DNA of 64,000 nucleotides, taken from positions 600,507 through 664,506 of the forward strand of contig NZ_VATY01000003.1 in assembly GCF_005885635.1 (NCBI RefSeq), written 5' to 3'. Within the stretch, counting starts at the first letter, position 1. Every line of letters starts with the position of its first letter. Source of the stretch: Maribacter algarum (ex Zhang et al. 2020). GTDB taxonomy: Bacteria; Bacteroidota; Bacteroidia; Flavobacteriales; Flavobacteriaceae. The position numbers were made by a program, and so were the translations under genes. Positions 7,173 to 17,536 of the stretch are shown piece by piece. The notes under the pieces were generated by a model. It did no database searches. It was given only the letters and a program-made list of their open reading frames with translations, and was not told where the DNA came from.

Positions 7173-9101
7173 TTAGTCTACATTGTCATGTAGGAAAGAG
7201 TTATTCGAACGTAATTGAATTTCATCATTGCTATCTTCGCTCAGCGTCGTTCGAGACACCTTTTTTTCAGCAGGTGTATTGTCTAAATCAACACCTTGAC
7301 GCTTATAAGCCGGTTCTTTTTCTATTTCATCAATATTACTCAGACTGTTCTGAAACTTATAGTTGAAGTCCTTTAATTTTCTTCTTCTTTCATCAGCTCT
7401 CTCCTTTAGTAACTCCTCAAGGGGTGTTTCCATTGGGTCGATTTCCTTTACTGTTTCACTTGTTTCCTCAGCAACTACTCTCTTCTCAAAAACCAATTCA
7501 TCTTCAACAATCTTTGGCTCGAACTCCTCAGCTTTAGATTTAGCTCCGGTTAGCTGGTTTTCCAACTCCATATAATCGTCCAAACTATAGCGTGTCTCAC
7601 CTTCCTTATTATACTCTAAAACAGGAATCACCTCAATATGATCATTGACATCCATATCACTCACATCTTCGGATAGGTCGAACATAATAACATTCTCATC
7701 TTCCTTTTCTTCCTCATTAGGCGTTACAATAGGTAATTCAAAACTCATCGCAAATTGGTCTTCTTCAACTTCCTTGCCGCTGGAGACTACTTCATGGTCA
7801 ACGACATCAATATCATGTAACTTAGTTGAGTCGATAATAATGAAATCATCCTCAGACACATTTTCAACTGCTACTTCTTCAACAACTTCTTCATAGAAAA
7901 CATTGAAATTCCGAATATAGTTTGTAGTCGGAATCAAGTCGTATTCATCTAAATCATCGGTTAGGGTATGCTTCAGAATTGGCTCTTGAACAACCTCTTC
8001 TTCCTCAATCAATTGATGAACGATATTTTTTGGAGTCAAATCTTGAACCGCCTTTTGACCTTCTTCAAGGGTATGTATAATTTTCTTTGCTTCACTATTT
8101 ACGATATCATCTTGTTGATCTACATCAAAACCCGTTGCAATAACAGTAACCGCAATTGATTCACCCAAGTCTTCATCCTCACCAACACCCATAATGATGT
8201 TAGCGCCATGACCGGCTTCTGTTTGTATGTGATCATTGATTTCTCCAATCTCGTCAATCGTGATTTCTTGAGAACCTGAAACGATAAGTAATAGTACGTT
8301 CTTTGCTCCGGTAATCTTATTATCATTCAATAATGGAGAATCCAAAGCTTTCATAATAGCTTCGTTTGCTCTTGATGAACCTGTAGCGATTGCAGAGCCC
8401 ATGATAGCAGTACCACTATTCGACAGTACCGTTTTAGCATCACGTAAATCGATGTTTTGTGTATAGTGATGTGTAATAACTTCAGCAATTCCACGAGCAG
8501 CAGTAGCTAAAACCTCATCTGCTTTCGAGAATCCAGCTTTAAAGCCTAGATTTCCGTAAACTTCCCTAAGCTTGTTATTATTGATTACAATTAAAGAATC
8601 CACATTGTTTCGAAGTCTTTCGATACCCAACTGAGCTTGTTGGCATCGCATTTTTCCTTCAAACTGAAATGGCATCGTAACGATTCCCACAGTTAAAATA
8701 TCCATCTCCTTAGCCATTTTAGCAATAACGGGAGCAGCACCAGTACCTGTCCCCCCACCCATTCCGGCAGTTATGAATACCATTTTTGTGGTAACATCCA
8801 ACATTCCTTTGATTTCTTCTGTACTTTCAATCGCCGCCTGCTCTCCAACTTCAGGATTGGCGCCAGCACCAAGTCCTTCCGTAAGGGAAACCCCTAATTG
8901 AATTTTATTAGGTACAGAACTATTTGTCAATGCTTGAGAGTCCGTATTCAAGATTACAAAATCAACACCGTTGATTCCTGCCTGAAACATATGATTAATG
9001 GCATTGCTACCACCACCACCTACTCCGATGACCTTTATTACATTGCTTTGATTTTTGGGCAAATCGAAAGCTATTCCTTCAAATTCCGTGTTGTTGCTCA
9101 T
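7173..9101 (-). CDS. ftsZ: Cell division protein FtsZ
   Basis: Tubulin-like GTPase that polymerises into the division ring. The N-terminal GTPase domain (about 15-330) has GVGGGGSNAINHMF and the tubulin signature GGGTGTGAAPVIA, and the T7 loop NIDLRDAKTVLSNSG. At 642 residues it is far longer than the E. coli protein: from about 340 it carries a long, acidic, presumably disordered linker, typical of Bacteroidota, and ends in the conserved tail IQLRSNNSFLHDNVD, the likely docking peptide for FtsA and other partners. It is the last gene of the cluster, 52 bases after ftsA, and is followed by a strong terminator. Confidence 0.98.
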   Translation of the reverse strand: MSNNTEFEGIAFDLPKNQSNVIKVIGVGGGGSNAINHMFQAGINGVDFVILNTDSQALTNSSVPNKIQLGVSLTEGLGAGANPEVGEQAAIESTEEIKGMLDVTTKMVFITAGMGGGTGTGAAPVIAKMAKEMDILTVGIVTMPFQFEGKMRCQQAQLGIERLRNNVDSLIVINNNKLREVYGNLGFKAGFSKADEVLATAARGIAEVITHHYTQNIDLRDAKTVLSNSGTAIMGSAIATGSSRANEAIMKALDSPLLNDNKITGAKNVLLLIVSGSQEITIDEIGEINDHIQTEAGHGANIIMGVGEDEDLGESIAVTVIATGFDVDQQDDIVNSEAKKIIHTLEEGQKAVQDLTPKNIVHQLIEEEEVVQEPILKHTLTDDLDEYDLIPTTNYIRNFNVFYEEVVEEVAVENVSEDDFIIIDSTKLHDIDVVDHEVVSSGKEVEEDQFAMSFELPIVTPNEEEKEDENVIMFDLSEDVSDMDVNDHIEVIPVLEYNKEGETRYSLDDYMELENQLTGAKSKAEEFEPKIVEDELVFEKRVVAEETSETVKEIDPMETPLEELLKERADERRRKLKDFNYKFQNSLSNIDEIEKEPAYKRQGVDLDNTPAEKKVSRTTLSEDSNDEIQLRSNNSFLHDNVD

Positions 9102-9153
9102 ACTATTTTTATTACTGGTTTATGGGTGAATTCTTTTCTTACTATTAGGACCT

Positions 9154-10485
9154 TTATTCTGCGTTATCTAAAAAGTCTTTCAACTTTTCAGACCATTTAT
9201 CAAATACTGATTTACGTTCTTTTCTAACTTTGGATGCAGTTTGTGTATCACCTTCATGACCTGCAAGTACAGCTTCTTCTTCAGCAAATTCCATTTCTTC
9301 TTCCTCAGTTGTTTGCTCTTTGCCTTCGTTTCGAATAGCATTCATCAAAAGACCAACTGCCGTTGCATACAACGGGCTTGCAACCGCCTCATCTGAATCT
9401 CCGGCCAAATGCTCATTCGGATAACCGATACGAGTATCCATTCCGGTGATGTATTCCACCAACTGCTTGAGGTGCTTTAATTGACTTCCACCACCCGTAA
9501 GGACGATACCTGCAATTAATTTCTTCTTCTGTTCTTCGTGACCGTAATTTTTAATCTCCACATATACTTGCTCGATGATTTCTACAACCCTTGCATGTAT
9601 AATCTTGGAAAGATTCTTCAAAGTGATTTCCTTCGGCTCTCTACCTCTTAAACCAGGTATTGAAACAATCTCATTATCCTTATTCTCTCCTGGCCAGGCA
9701 GAACCGAACTTCATTTTTAAAAGTTCAGCTTGCTTTTCGATAATGGAACACCCTTCTTTAATGTCTTCCGTAATGACTCCTCCGCCAAATGGAATAACTG
9801 CGGTATGTCTAATGATTCCGTCTTTGAAAATTGCTAAATCCGTAGTACCACCTCCTATATCAATCAATGCAACACCGGCTTCCTTCTCTTCTTGACTCAA
9901 TACAGCTTCAGAAGATGCTAGGGGCTCTAGGGTAATGTTTCCTAAATCCAATCCGGCACTTTTAATACAGCGTGCTACATTTTTAATTGAGGATACCTGA
10001 CCAACCACAACATGAAAATTAGCTTCCAATCGTCCACCATACATTCCAATCGGCTGTTTGATTTCTGCTTGGCCATCTACTTTATATTCCTGAGGTAAAA
10101 CATGGATAATTTCTTCCCCTGGAAGCATAACCAACTTATATACTTGATTACACAATTTATCTAAATCATCCTCATTAATAACTTCTTCAGAATCTGCTCG
10201 TGTAATATAGTCACTGTGATGCAAGCTTCTAATATGCTGCCCCGCAATACCGACCACAACAGATCCAATTTTCAATCCAGAATTTACTTCCGCCTCTTCA
10301 ACAGCCTGTTGAATCGACTTAATTGTCTGAGTGATATTGTTCACTACTCCACGGTGAACACCTAAACTTTTCGATTTACCAATACCTAAAACCTCAATTT
10401 TGCCATACTCATTTTCCCTACCGATGATGGCGACGATTTTCGTAGTTCCTATGTCAAGACCGACTGAATATTTTCCCTGTTCCAT
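9154..10485 (-). CDS. ftsA: Cell division protein FtsA
   Basis: Actin-like ATPase that tethers FtsZ to the membrane. The ATPase core has phosphate-1 GLDIGTTKIVAIIG near the N terminus, a 1C domain, phosphate-2 ALIDIGGGTTDLAIF (about 205-219) and the adenosine motif GIVLTGGGSQLK. After an acidic spacer (EEEEMEFAEEEA) the last residues, VFDKWSEKLKDFLDNAE, form an amphipathic helix, the expected membrane-targeting sequence. Length 443. It sits 9 bases after ftsQ and upstream of ftsZ in the standard order. Confidence 0.98.
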   Translation of the reverse strand: MEQGKYSVGLDIGTTKIVAIIGRENEYGKIEVLGIGKSKSLGVHRGVVNNITQTIKSIQQAVEEAEVNSGLKIGSVVVGIAGQHIRSLHHSDYITRADSEEVINEDDLDKLCNQVYKLVMLPGEEIIHVLPQEYKVDGQAEIKQPIGMYGGRLEANFHVVVGQVSSIKNVARCIKSAGLDLGNITLEPLASSEAVLSQEEKEAGVALIDIGGGTTDLAIFKDGIIRHTAVIPFGGGVITEDIKEGCSIIEKQAELLKMKFGSAWPGENKDNEIVSIPGLRGREPKEITLKNLSKIIHARVVEIIEQVYVEIKNYGHEEQKKKLIAGIVLTGGGSQLKHLKQLVEYITGMDTRIGYPNEHLAGDSDEAVASPLYATAVGLLMNAIRNEGKEQTTEEEEMEFAEEEAVLAGHEGDTQTASKVRKERKSVFDKWSEKLKDFLDNAE

Positions 10486-10494
10486 TTGATTGAT

Positions 10495-11214
10495 TTATAT
10501 TTTAGTGCACACTACTTGGTTGTTGAATTCTAAGCTGACGATGTTATAATTGTCTAAAGTTTTATCTCTGTTCGCTTTGGTATAAAAAGCTTTAAAATTG
10601 TTAAACTTTTCTTCCAAACCGTCAATTCCTCCTAAATGGACCGTAAACTGCTCCATTCGAAAACGCAGTTGGTATTTATCCACATCTTCGACATGAATGC
10701 CGATTACATTTTTCCTAAGGAACTGATCCTCATTGATATACTTCAAAATTTCATAGACATCTTCTAAACTTTTACCTGTAACATTACCCGTAATAATGGG
10801 CACTCTTGCCGAATGACTCATAGATAAAGGCATGCGTTTACCATCTTCGTCCAAATAAAATTTACTTTCTCCTTCTATTCTTCCGATTGGCTTACGCTGC
10901 TCAATTCTTGCTTCAAGTTCACCATCAATGGTTAGATAAACTTGTGCATTTTTGACCATTTTATTGGTCTCAATGATTTTTTCGATCTTATTCAAAACTA
11001 ATTTTTCTTTGGGCACATTTTTGAAGCTACCGTAATTTTGTATTAACAATTTATTAACCATAGCTTCAGTTATGTAAAGGTTCTGACTACCAACGAATTC
11101 AATGTTTATTTCATTGATTTTCTTAACATCACTCCTATGATTCGAAAATGCATAAAGCCCCGTTACTACTACCAACAAGGCAATTATCTTTATGTAATTC
11201 CAATTAATTCGCAT
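10495..11214 (-). CDS. ftsQ: Cell division protein FtsQ/DivIB
   Basis: Bitopic divisome protein of 239 residues: short cytoplasmic N terminus, one membrane helix (about 8-22, IIALLVVVTGLYAF), then a POTRA-like region (NEINIEFVGSQNLYITEAMV...) and the FtsQ domain (LVLNKIEKIIETNKMVKNAQVYL and RIEQRKPIGRI). The match to FtsQ is weak in sequence, as usual in Bacteroidota, but its place between murC and ftsA and its topology settle it. Its start overlaps the murC end by 11 bases, implying coupled translation. Confidence 0.92.
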   Translation of the reverse strand: MRINWNYIKIIALLVVVTGLYAFSNHRSDVKKINEINIEFVGSQNLYITEAMVNKLLIQNYGSFKNVPKEKLVLNKIEKIIETNKMVKNAQVYLTIDGELEARIEQRKPIGRIEGESKFYLDEDGKRMPLSMSHSARVPIITGNVTGKSLEDVYEILKYINEDQFLRKNVIGIHVEDVDKYQLRFRMEQFTVHLGGIDGLEEKFNNFKAFYTKANRDKTLDNYNIVSLEFNNQVVCTKI

Positions 11215-12556
11215 ACTCTAATTCTTTTTTTAATTTAGGCACTTCCAATCCTATATCACCAGCGCCCATAGTGACCAGTAATTCAGGATTTTGTCTTTTT
11301 ATTTCTTCAATTAATTCTTCTTTTTGAACTATTTTTTTCTTCGGATTTTCTATTTTTCCCAACAACCATTCAGAAGTGATTCCTTCCATAGGTAATTCTC
11401 TTGCCGGATAGATATCCAATAGGATAATCGCATCGAATTTTGACAGGCTTTCTGCGAAATCATCAGCAAAATCTTTAGTCCTTGAAAACAAATGTGGCTG
11501 AAAAATCGCCAGCACTTTTTTATCGGGATGCATCTCAGAAATTGCATCATAAACTGCATTGATTTCTGTCGGGTGATGCGCATAATCATCAATAAAAACA
11601 AAATCATCATTCTTAATTTTGTACGAAAATCGACGCTGCACCCCTTTAAAAGTTTCTAGTGCTTCAGCTAGGCGGTGAGCGGGGGAATTTGATTCCACCG
11701 CCATCGCAAAAGCTACTAAACCATTCAATAAATTATGCCTTCCAGGTTTATTGAACTTAACTCCTGATAGGGTAGCTTCAGGAGTGTTCAAATCAAATAT
11801 GTAGGTGCCATGTTCAATTCTTAAATTTGTAATACAGTAGTCGGAACCATCTTCTATTCCATAGGTTATGCCCTCTAAAGGCAACCCCTTTCGCACGAAT
11901 AATTTTCCGCCTGGTTTAAGACGGTTAGTAAAATCCCTGAAGGATTTGTGCAATTCCTCACCACTGCCATAGATATCCAAATGATCTGCATCCATTGAGG
12001 TAACACAGGCTACATTTGGCGACAGTCTTAAAAAAGAACGATCAAATTCGTCCGCTTCTACTACTGAAAACTCAGTTCCTTCTAATAAAAAATTGCTGTT
12101 GAAATCCTCTGAAATACCTCCGAGAAATGCCGTCAACGGAGTGCCAGTTTCTTTTAGCAAATGTGCTAGAATACTTGAAGTTGTGGTTTTTCCGTGAGTT
12201 CCTGCAACGGCAAAACAGAAGGTATCCTTAGTGATTAATCCCAGTACTTCCGATCGTTTTTTGATATCGAATCCGGCATTTAAAAAGTATTGATATTCAA
12301 TATGGGTATTGGGGACTGCAGGAGTATACACCACTAAAGTGGTATCTGAATCAAAGTATTCCGGAGAAATCAATTCTACTTTATCATGATAGTGAATATC
12401 GATTCCCAATTTTGTCAATTCCCTTGTTAAGGGAGTTTCCGTTTTATCGTAGCCTGCAACATTCTTTTTTATGAACTTGAAATAGCGGGCTAGAGCAGAC
12501 ATACCGATGCCTCCGATACCTATGAAGTAGACCTTATGTATGCTTTTCAAATTCAT
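11204..12556 (-). CDS. murC: UDP-N-acetylmuramate--L-alanine ligase
   Basis: Cytosolic ligase adding L-Ala to UDP-MurNAc, the first step of the stem peptide. The 450-residue Mur ligase has the N-terminal Rossmann start VYFIGIGGIGMSALARYF, the ATP P-loop AGTHGKTTTSS (about 117-127), the catalytic region SVVEADEFDRSFL, and the C-terminal DDYAHHPTEI. It lies between murG and ftsQ in the cluster; a 77-base spacer with a short palindrome precedes it. Confidence 0.98.
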   Translation of the reverse strand: MNLKSIHKVYFIGIGGIGMSALARYFKFIKKNVAGYDKTETPLTRELTKLGIDIHYHDKVELISPEYFDSDTTLVVYTPAVPNTHIEYQYFLNAGFDIKKRSEVLGLITKDTFCFAVAGTHGKTTTSSILAHLLKETGTPLTAFLGGISEDFNSNFLLEGTEFSVVEADEFDRSFLRLSPNVACVTSMDADHLDIYGSGEELHKSFRDFTNRLKPGGKLFVRKGLPLEGITYGIEDGSDYCITNLRIEHGTYIFDLNTPEATLSGVKFNKPGRHNLLNGLVAFAMAVESNSPAHRLAEALETFKGVQRRFSYKIKNDDFVFIDDYAHHPTEINAVYDAISEMHPDKKVLAIFQPHLFSRTKDFADDFAESLSKFDAIILLDIYPARELPMEGITSEWLLGKIENPKKKIVQKEELIEEIKRQNPELLVTMGAGDIGLEVPKLKKELEYAN

Positions 12557-12597
12557 TTTACAATGTTCTTGTTCTTTAAAGTTAAGTTAGAAGCTAC

Positions 12598-12621
12598 CTT
12601 CCCTTGGGGAGAGGAAGGCGC
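12598..12621. repeat. Short palindrome between murG and murC
   Basis: CCTTCC and GGAAGG face each other across a short purine-rich loop. It resembles the element at 6422 and may be a degraded dispersed repeat in the one wide spacer of this part of the cluster. Confidence 0.35.
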
Positions 12622-12633
12622 ACTAACCTTTGG

Positions 12634-13722
12634 CTAATTCAATAACTTTTCAATTTCGTCAACTATATGTTCTGTGGCTTTTGGTAATGCCATTTTCTTA
12701 AAATTTTCACTCAACTCTTGTTGCCTTTCCTGCGCATCAAAAATTTCACAAAAGACGGTCTCAAAATCATCGTCCAAGTTCTCTTCTTTTAGCATGACAG
12801 CCGCATTCTTATCAACCAAAGCCTGCGCATTTTTGGTCTGATGGTCTTCTGCCACAGTTGGTGAAGGAATAAAAATGGTAGGCTTCCCAACCACGCTGAG
12901 TTCGGAGACCGAGCCCGCTCCTGCCCTTGAAATAATAATATCCGCAGCGGTGTAAGCAAAGTCCATACGGTTTAAAAAGTCCTCCACTTTCACTAAATCG
13001 GAACTATACTTCTTATAGTCATCATAATATAGTTTGCCACATTGCCATATGATCTGAATACCGAACTTCTTGAAGAATGTCAATTCGTCTTCAATCAATT
13101 GATTTATTCTTCGTGCGCCTAAACTGCCCCCCAAAACTAATACTGTTGGCGTTCTGGGGTTCAACATAAAAAAGCCCGCGGCTTGAGATTTATCCACTTT
13201 CATTTCAGCTAAACTTGCTCGAATGGGATTACCCGTCTTTATAATCTTAGCTGCCGGAAAAAACTTCTCCATACCATCATAGGCCACACATACTTTGGCA
13301 ACCTTATTTTTTAAAAGTTTATTGGTCACTCCTGCATATGAGTTTTGTTCTTGCAACAGGCATGGAATACCTCTACCTGAAGCCACCCGTAAAACCGGAC
13401 CACTGGCAAACCCACCTGTGCCAATGACGACATCAGGTTTGAACTCGGAAACGATTTTACCAGCTTTTCTCAAACTTTTTATCACTTTAAAAGGGAATGA
13501 CAAATTCTTTAGGGTCAACTTTCGTTGAAACCCTGAAATTTCCAATCCAATAATTTTATATCCTGCCAAAGGCACTTTCTCCATCTCCATTCTATCCTCA
13601 GCTCCCACAAAAAGAAACTCAGCATCCGGATGCCTCTTTTTCAACTCATTTGCTATCGCAATCGCGGGATAAATATGCCCGCCTGTACCACCTCCAGAAA
13701 GAATAAACCTATAGCTGCCCAC
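12634..13722 (-). CDS. murG: Lipid II synthase MurG (GlcNAc transferase)
   Basis: Peripheral membrane glycosyltransferase (GT28) turning lipid I into lipid II. Motifs: [20 protein letters not shown] at the N terminus, GTGGFASGP, the second domain start [13 protein letters not shown], and the donor-site [11 protein letters not shown]. The 362 residues match the family. The start is a GTG (13720-13722) inside the end of ftsW, a 14-base overlap; no upstream ATG fits the motif. Confidence 0.98.
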   Translation of the reverse strand: MGSYRFILSGGGTGGHIYPAIAIANELKKRHPDAEFLFVGAEDRMEMEKVPLAGYKIIGLEISGFQRKLTLKNLSFPFKVIKSLRKAGKIVSEFKPDVVIGTGGFASGPVLRVASGRGIPCLLQEQNSYAGVTNKLLKNKVAKVCVAYDGMEKFFPAAKIIKTGNPIRASLAEMKVDKSQAAGFFMLNPRTPTVLVLGGSLGARRINQLIEDELTFFKKFGIQIIWQCGKLYYDDYKKYSSDLVKVEDFLNRMDFAYTAADIIISRAGAGSVSELSVVGKPTIFIPSPTVAEDHQTKNAQALVDKNAAVMLKEENLDDDFETVFCEIFDAQERQQELSENFKKMALPKATEHIVDEIEKLLN

Positions 13723-14902
13723 TTAATATTTCTAAAGGATTGGTTTCATTAATATTCAAATTCGATTTACTCTTTCTATGTTGTTTATTACTTACGCTAA
13801 GAACTATTCCAATAGCAAGACAGGTCATCCATGCGGATGTTCCACCGCTACTGATTAAGGGTAAGTTCTGTCCCGTAACAGGAAACAACTCAACAGCAAC
13901 AGCCATATTTATCATTGCTTGAAATATGATAGGTAAACCCACAGCAAGCGCCAGTAAGGTTCCAAAAGTTGTGGGACTGCCATTGGCAATTACCACGATT
14001 CGAAACAATAGGAACAAGAAAAACAGCATTAACACCACACCTCCAACCAATCCATATTCTTCGACGATAATGGCATAAATAAAATCCGAAGAACTCTGTG
14101 GTAGAAAATTTTTCTGTACACTTTTCCCAGCTCCCTTCCCAACAATTCCACCTGTTGCTATAGCAATCTTTGCTTTTTCGATTTGGTAATCAGCTTCGGT
14201 ATCCTCTCCATTCATGAAATTCTCGAACCTATTTTCCCAAGTATCAACACGGTTTGCAAAAGCATCTGGGAAGGCTTTGGCCACTAGAATAAAGAATGTC
14301 AGTGCTAATAGTCCAGACCCAACAATTCCCATTAGGTATTTAAAAGGATAACCCCCAATAAAACATAGTACAAGAACCATAGTAAATATGATTCCAGCAG
14401 TAGAAAAGTTAGCAGGTAGAATCAAACCAACCACTGCAAATACAGGAAGCCACAAAGGCACAATGCTCTCCTTGAAGTTAATCGCTTCATCTTTGATTTT
14501 TGTAAGATACCGTGCCACATAAATCATAAGCACAACCGCCGCTAAAGTGGATGTCTGAAACTTCACAAAAGGCAAGCGAATCCATCGGCTGGCATTGGTT
14601 CCATCTACGGAAGAACCCTGAAATAAAGTGATTACAAGCAACACGATTACAATTGGCATGGCAATCAATGACAAGCCTTTGAAAAAGTGTGTTGGAATTC
14701 TGTGTATACCATATATAATCCCGAAGCCAAAAATTAAAAAGACGGCATGTTTTACCAAATGACCAATTGGTGTGCCGTTGCCTACAACATATACCAAGTT
14801 GCTACTAGCACTATAAACAGGTAAAAAAGAGAATAGGCCTAATAAGGCAACAACTGCCCAAAGTGCTTTATCTCCGTTTATATTTTTAAATAATGCTAAC
14901 AC
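13709..14902 (-). CDS. ftsW: SEDS glycosyltransferase FtsW
   Basis: Polytopic membrane enzyme of the SEDS family that polymerises septal glycan together with the class B PBP encoded at 18997. The 397 residues hold about ten hydrophobic segments; diagnostic stretches are [29 protein letters not shown]-type sequence before [16 protein letters not shown], then [15 protein letters not shown], and the C-terminal [15 protein letters not shown] start, 3 bases after the murD stop. FtsW rather than RodA is chosen from the position in the dcw cluster. Confidence 0.96.
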   Translation of the reverse strand: MLALFKNINGDKALWAVVALLGLFSFLPVYSASSNLVYVVGNGTPIGHLVKHAVFLIFGFGIIYGIHRIPTHFFKGLSLIAMPIVIVLLVITLFQGSSVDGTNASRWIRLPFVKFQTSTLAAVVLMIYVARYLTKIKDEAINFKESIVPLWLPVFAVVGLILPANFSTAGIIFTMVLVLCFIGGYPFKYLMGIVGSGLLALTFFILVAKAFPDAFANRVDTWENRFENFMNGEDTEADYQIEKAKIAIATGGIVGKGAGKSVQKNFLPQSSSDFIYAIIVEEYGLVGGVVLMLFFLFLLFRIVVIANGSPTTFGTLLALAVGLPIIFQAMINMAVAVELFPVTGQNLPLISSGGTSAWMTCLAIGIVLSVSNKQHRKSKSNLNINETNPLEILSGQL

Positions 14903-14905
14903 GTA

Positions 14906-16240
14906 TTATAAATTTTTAATCGCTTCTTTAAATTGATTTCCACGGTCCTCGTAATTATCAAAAAGGTCAAAACTGGCGCAGGCAGGCGACAATAAAACCG
15001 TATCACCGCGTTCTGCAATTTTATAGGCAACCTTAATAGCTTCCTCCATGGCGAAGGTTTCAACCATAAGGTCCACCACATTACCAAAAGCATCTTTTAT
15101 TTTGGAATTATCCATTCCCAAACAAATAATTGCCTTCACTTTTTCACGAACCAATGGCATCAATTCTTTATAATCATTGCCTTTATCGACACCGCCAACA
15201 ATCCAAACTGTGGGGGCACTCATACTATCCAAGGCATAAAATGTGGCATTTACATTTGTGGCCTTTGAATCATTGATATATTGAACATGTCCGATTTTCA
15301 GCACTTTCTCTAATCGATGTGGAGCTCCCTGAAAATTCATGATGCTCTCTCGAATAGTTTCCTTTCGAATACTAACAAGCTTCGCCGCCATTGAAGCTGC
15401 CATTGTATTTTTCAAGTTGTGTTTTCCCTCTAGTGCTAAATGGTCTGTCGTCATTTGAATGCTATCGTTATTAGTTGTTATTATTATGTCGTTGTTCTCG
15501 AGATATGCACCTTCCTCCACTTCTCTTTGGATGGAAAAAGGCATCAATTTGGATTGAACGGGATGGTGTTTTAACCAATTCACAATTACTTCATCATCCG
15601 CATCATAAATCAGATAATCTTCACTTTTCTGATTTTCGGCAATCCTGAATTTAGATGCGATATAGTTTTCAAATTGATACTCATACCGATCTAAATGATC
15701 CGGTGTAATGTTGGTGAGGATTGCTATATGCGGTCTGAAATCCTTTATACCGTCCAATTGAAAACTGCTGATTTCCAAAACGTAGGAATCAAAATCGTTT
15801 TCAGCAACCATTTTCGCATAACTATCACCAATGTTGCCCGCCATACCGACGTTCAATCCACCTTGTTTAAAAATATGATTTGTCAACATCGTTGTAGTGG
15901 TTTTACCATTGCTTCCGGTTATTCCTATGATGGTTGCATCTGTATATCTAGATGCAAATTCAATCTCAGAAATCACTGAAATCCCTTTATTCGTAAGCTG
16001 CACTACTAATGGAACCGTATCAGGAATACCCGGACTCTTCATTACCAAATCGGCATTGAGAATCTTATCTTCTGTATGGGTTTCATCCTCCCAATCAATC
16101 TCAAAATGTTCAAGAACTTTTTTATACTTGTCTTTAATCTTTCCCTTGTCGGATACAAAAACTTCGTATCCTTTCTTTTTCCCTAAAATGGCCGTACCAA
16201 CTCCGCTTTCACCTCCACCAAGCACTACCAATCGCTTCAT
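14906..16240 (-). CDS. murD: UDP-N-acetylmuramoylalanine--D-glutamate ligase
   Basis: Cytosolic Mur ligase that adds D-Glu to UDP-MurNAc-L-Ala. The 444 residues begin with the dinucleotide-like GGGESGVGTAIL, have the P-loop GITGSNGKTTTTML (about 108-121), EISSFQLDGI, the ATP/Mg region NITPDHLDRY, and the C-terminal NDSKATNVNATFYAL and LSPACASFDLFDNYEDRG, which is specific to MurD. It lies 1 base after mraY and 3 bases before ftsW. Confidence 0.98.
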   Translation of the reverse strand: MKRLVVLGGGESGVGTAILGKKKGYEVFVSDKGKIKDKYKKVLEHFEIDWEDETHTEDKILNADLVMKSPGIPDTVPLVVQLTNKGISVISEIEFASRYTDATIIGITGSNGKTTTTMLTNHIFKQGGLNVGMAGNIGDSYAKMVAENDFDSYVLEISSFQLDGIKDFRPHIAILTNITPDHLDRYEYQFENYIASKFRIAENQKSEDYLIYDADDEVIVNWLKHHPVQSKLMPFSIQREVEEGAYLENNDIIITTNNDSIQMTTDHLALEGKHNLKNTMAASMAAKLVSIRKETIRESIMNFQGAPHRLEKVLKIGHVQYINDSKATNVNATFYALDSMSAPTVWIVGGVDKGNDYKELMPLVREKVKAIICLGMDNSKIKDAFGNVVDLMVETFAMEEAIKVAYKIAERGDTVLLSPACASFDLFDNYEDRGNQFKEAIKNL

Positions 16241-16241
16241 A

Positions 16242-17462
16242 CTAGCGGATTTTTAGTGTCACTATAGTCATGATTGCCAAGAAAATACCGACAATCCAGA
16301 AGCGAGTTACTATCTTGCTTTCGTGATATCCTTTCTTCTGAAAATGATGATGTACGGGTGACATTAAAAAAATGCGTCTTCCTTCTCCGAATTTCTTTCG
16401 TGTGTATTTGAAATATCCCACCTGTAACATCACGGAAAGCGACTCGGCAAAAAAGATTCCGCATAACACCGGAATCAGTAATTCTTTTCTCAAGATTATT
16501 GCCAAAACCGCGATAATACCACCAATAGTCAAACTACCCGTATCGCCCATAAATACTTGCGCAGGGAAGGTATTGTACCATAAAAATCCGACTAAGGATC
16601 CTACAAATGCGCTTACGAAAACCAACAGCTCTCCAGAACCGGGTATATACATGACATCTAGATATTCCGAGAAGAAAATATTACCAGAAACTAAGGCAAA
16701 AACACCAAGAGTAAACACGATTATTGCCGAACTTCCAGCGGCAAGTCCATCAATACCGTCTGTTAAATTCGCACCATTAGATACACCTGCGACAATTAGA
16801 ATAATTATGGGAATGAAAATCAACCATGCATATTCCTTAGCTCCATCACCAGCCCAACCAATTAAATCTCCGTAATCAAATTCGTTATTTTTGAAAAAAG
16901 GAACTGTTGTCATGGTGGATTTGATTTCTTGGCCCCTTACTTCTTCAACTGTAAATTGTTCTGTAATTATAGTTTTGCTATGCTCGCGCATAGTCACCTC
17001 GGGATGAAAATAAAGCGTAGCACCAACGATAAGACCGAGACCAATTTGACCTAAAATCTTAAACCGCCCTTTGAGTCCTTCTTTATTTTTACGGAATACC
17101 TTTATATAATCATCTAGAAAGCCAATAACACCCATCCAGACGGTAGCTGCAATTAACAGAATGATATAAATATTATCCAATTTTGTAAAAAGCAACACCG
17201 GAATCAAAGTCGCCAAAATGATAATTAACCCACCCATAGTTGGAGTTCCGGCTTTCTGCTTTTGACCATCAAGGCCTAAATCACGAACGGTCTCTCCAAT
17301 TTGTTTTTTCTGTAAAAAGAGGATAATACGCTTTCCATAAACCGTAGCAATAATCAAAGAAAATAAGATTGCCATAGCCGCACGAAACGTTGTGAACTGG
17401 AACAAACTAGCCCCAGGCACTTGGTATTGTGTTTCTAAATACTCGAATAGATAGTATAGCAT
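16242..17462 (-). CDS. mraY: Phospho-MurNAc-pentapeptide translocase MraY
   Basis: Integral membrane enzyme that makes lipid I. Conserved loops: [27 protein letters not shown] with the catalytic Asp pair, [15 protein letters not shown], and [17 protein letters not shown]. At 406 residues it is about 45 longer than E. coli MraY because of an insertion at about 150-200 ([18 protein letters not shown] and following), a feature I associate with Bacteroidota. It lies upstream of murD in the standard order. Confidence 0.97.
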   Translation of the reverse strand: MLYYLFEYLETQYQVPGASLFQFTTFRAAMAILFSLIIATVYGKRIILFLQKKQIGETVRDLGLDGQKQKAGTPTMGGLIIILATLIPVLLFTKLDNIYIILLIAATVWMGVIGFLDDYIKVFRKNKEGLKGRFKILGQIGLGLIVGATLYFHPEVTMREHSKTIITEQFTVEEVRGQEIKSTMTTVPFFKNNEFDYGDLIGWAGDGAKEYAWLIFIPIIILIVAGVSNGANLTDGIDGLAAGSSAIIVFTLGVFALVSGNIFFSEYLDVMYIPGSGELLVFVSAFVGSLVGFLWYNTFPAQVFMGDTGSLTIGGIIAVLAIILRKELLIPVLCGIFFAESLSVMLQVGYFKYTRKKFGEGRRIFLMSPVHHHFQKKGYHESKIVTRFWIVGIFLAIMTIVTLKIR

Positions 17463-17482
17463 TACTCTCTTTTAGCTTTGTA

Positions 17483-17507
17483 GCCCTTCAACTGCTTCAG
17501 GGTGACA
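17483..17507. repeat. Half copy of the CCCTTCGAC-type palindromic repeat
   Basis: TAGCCCTTCAACTGCTTCAG followed by GGTGACA resembles one arm of the repeat at 59581-59604 (GCCCTTCGACTTCGCTCAGG then GTGACA). It sits in the 74-base spacer between murE and mraY, the widest spacer in the mraZ-ftsW half of the cluster. Confidence 0.45.
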
Positions 17508-17536
17508 TTTTTTATCTTTACTCTCTTTTCTTTATT

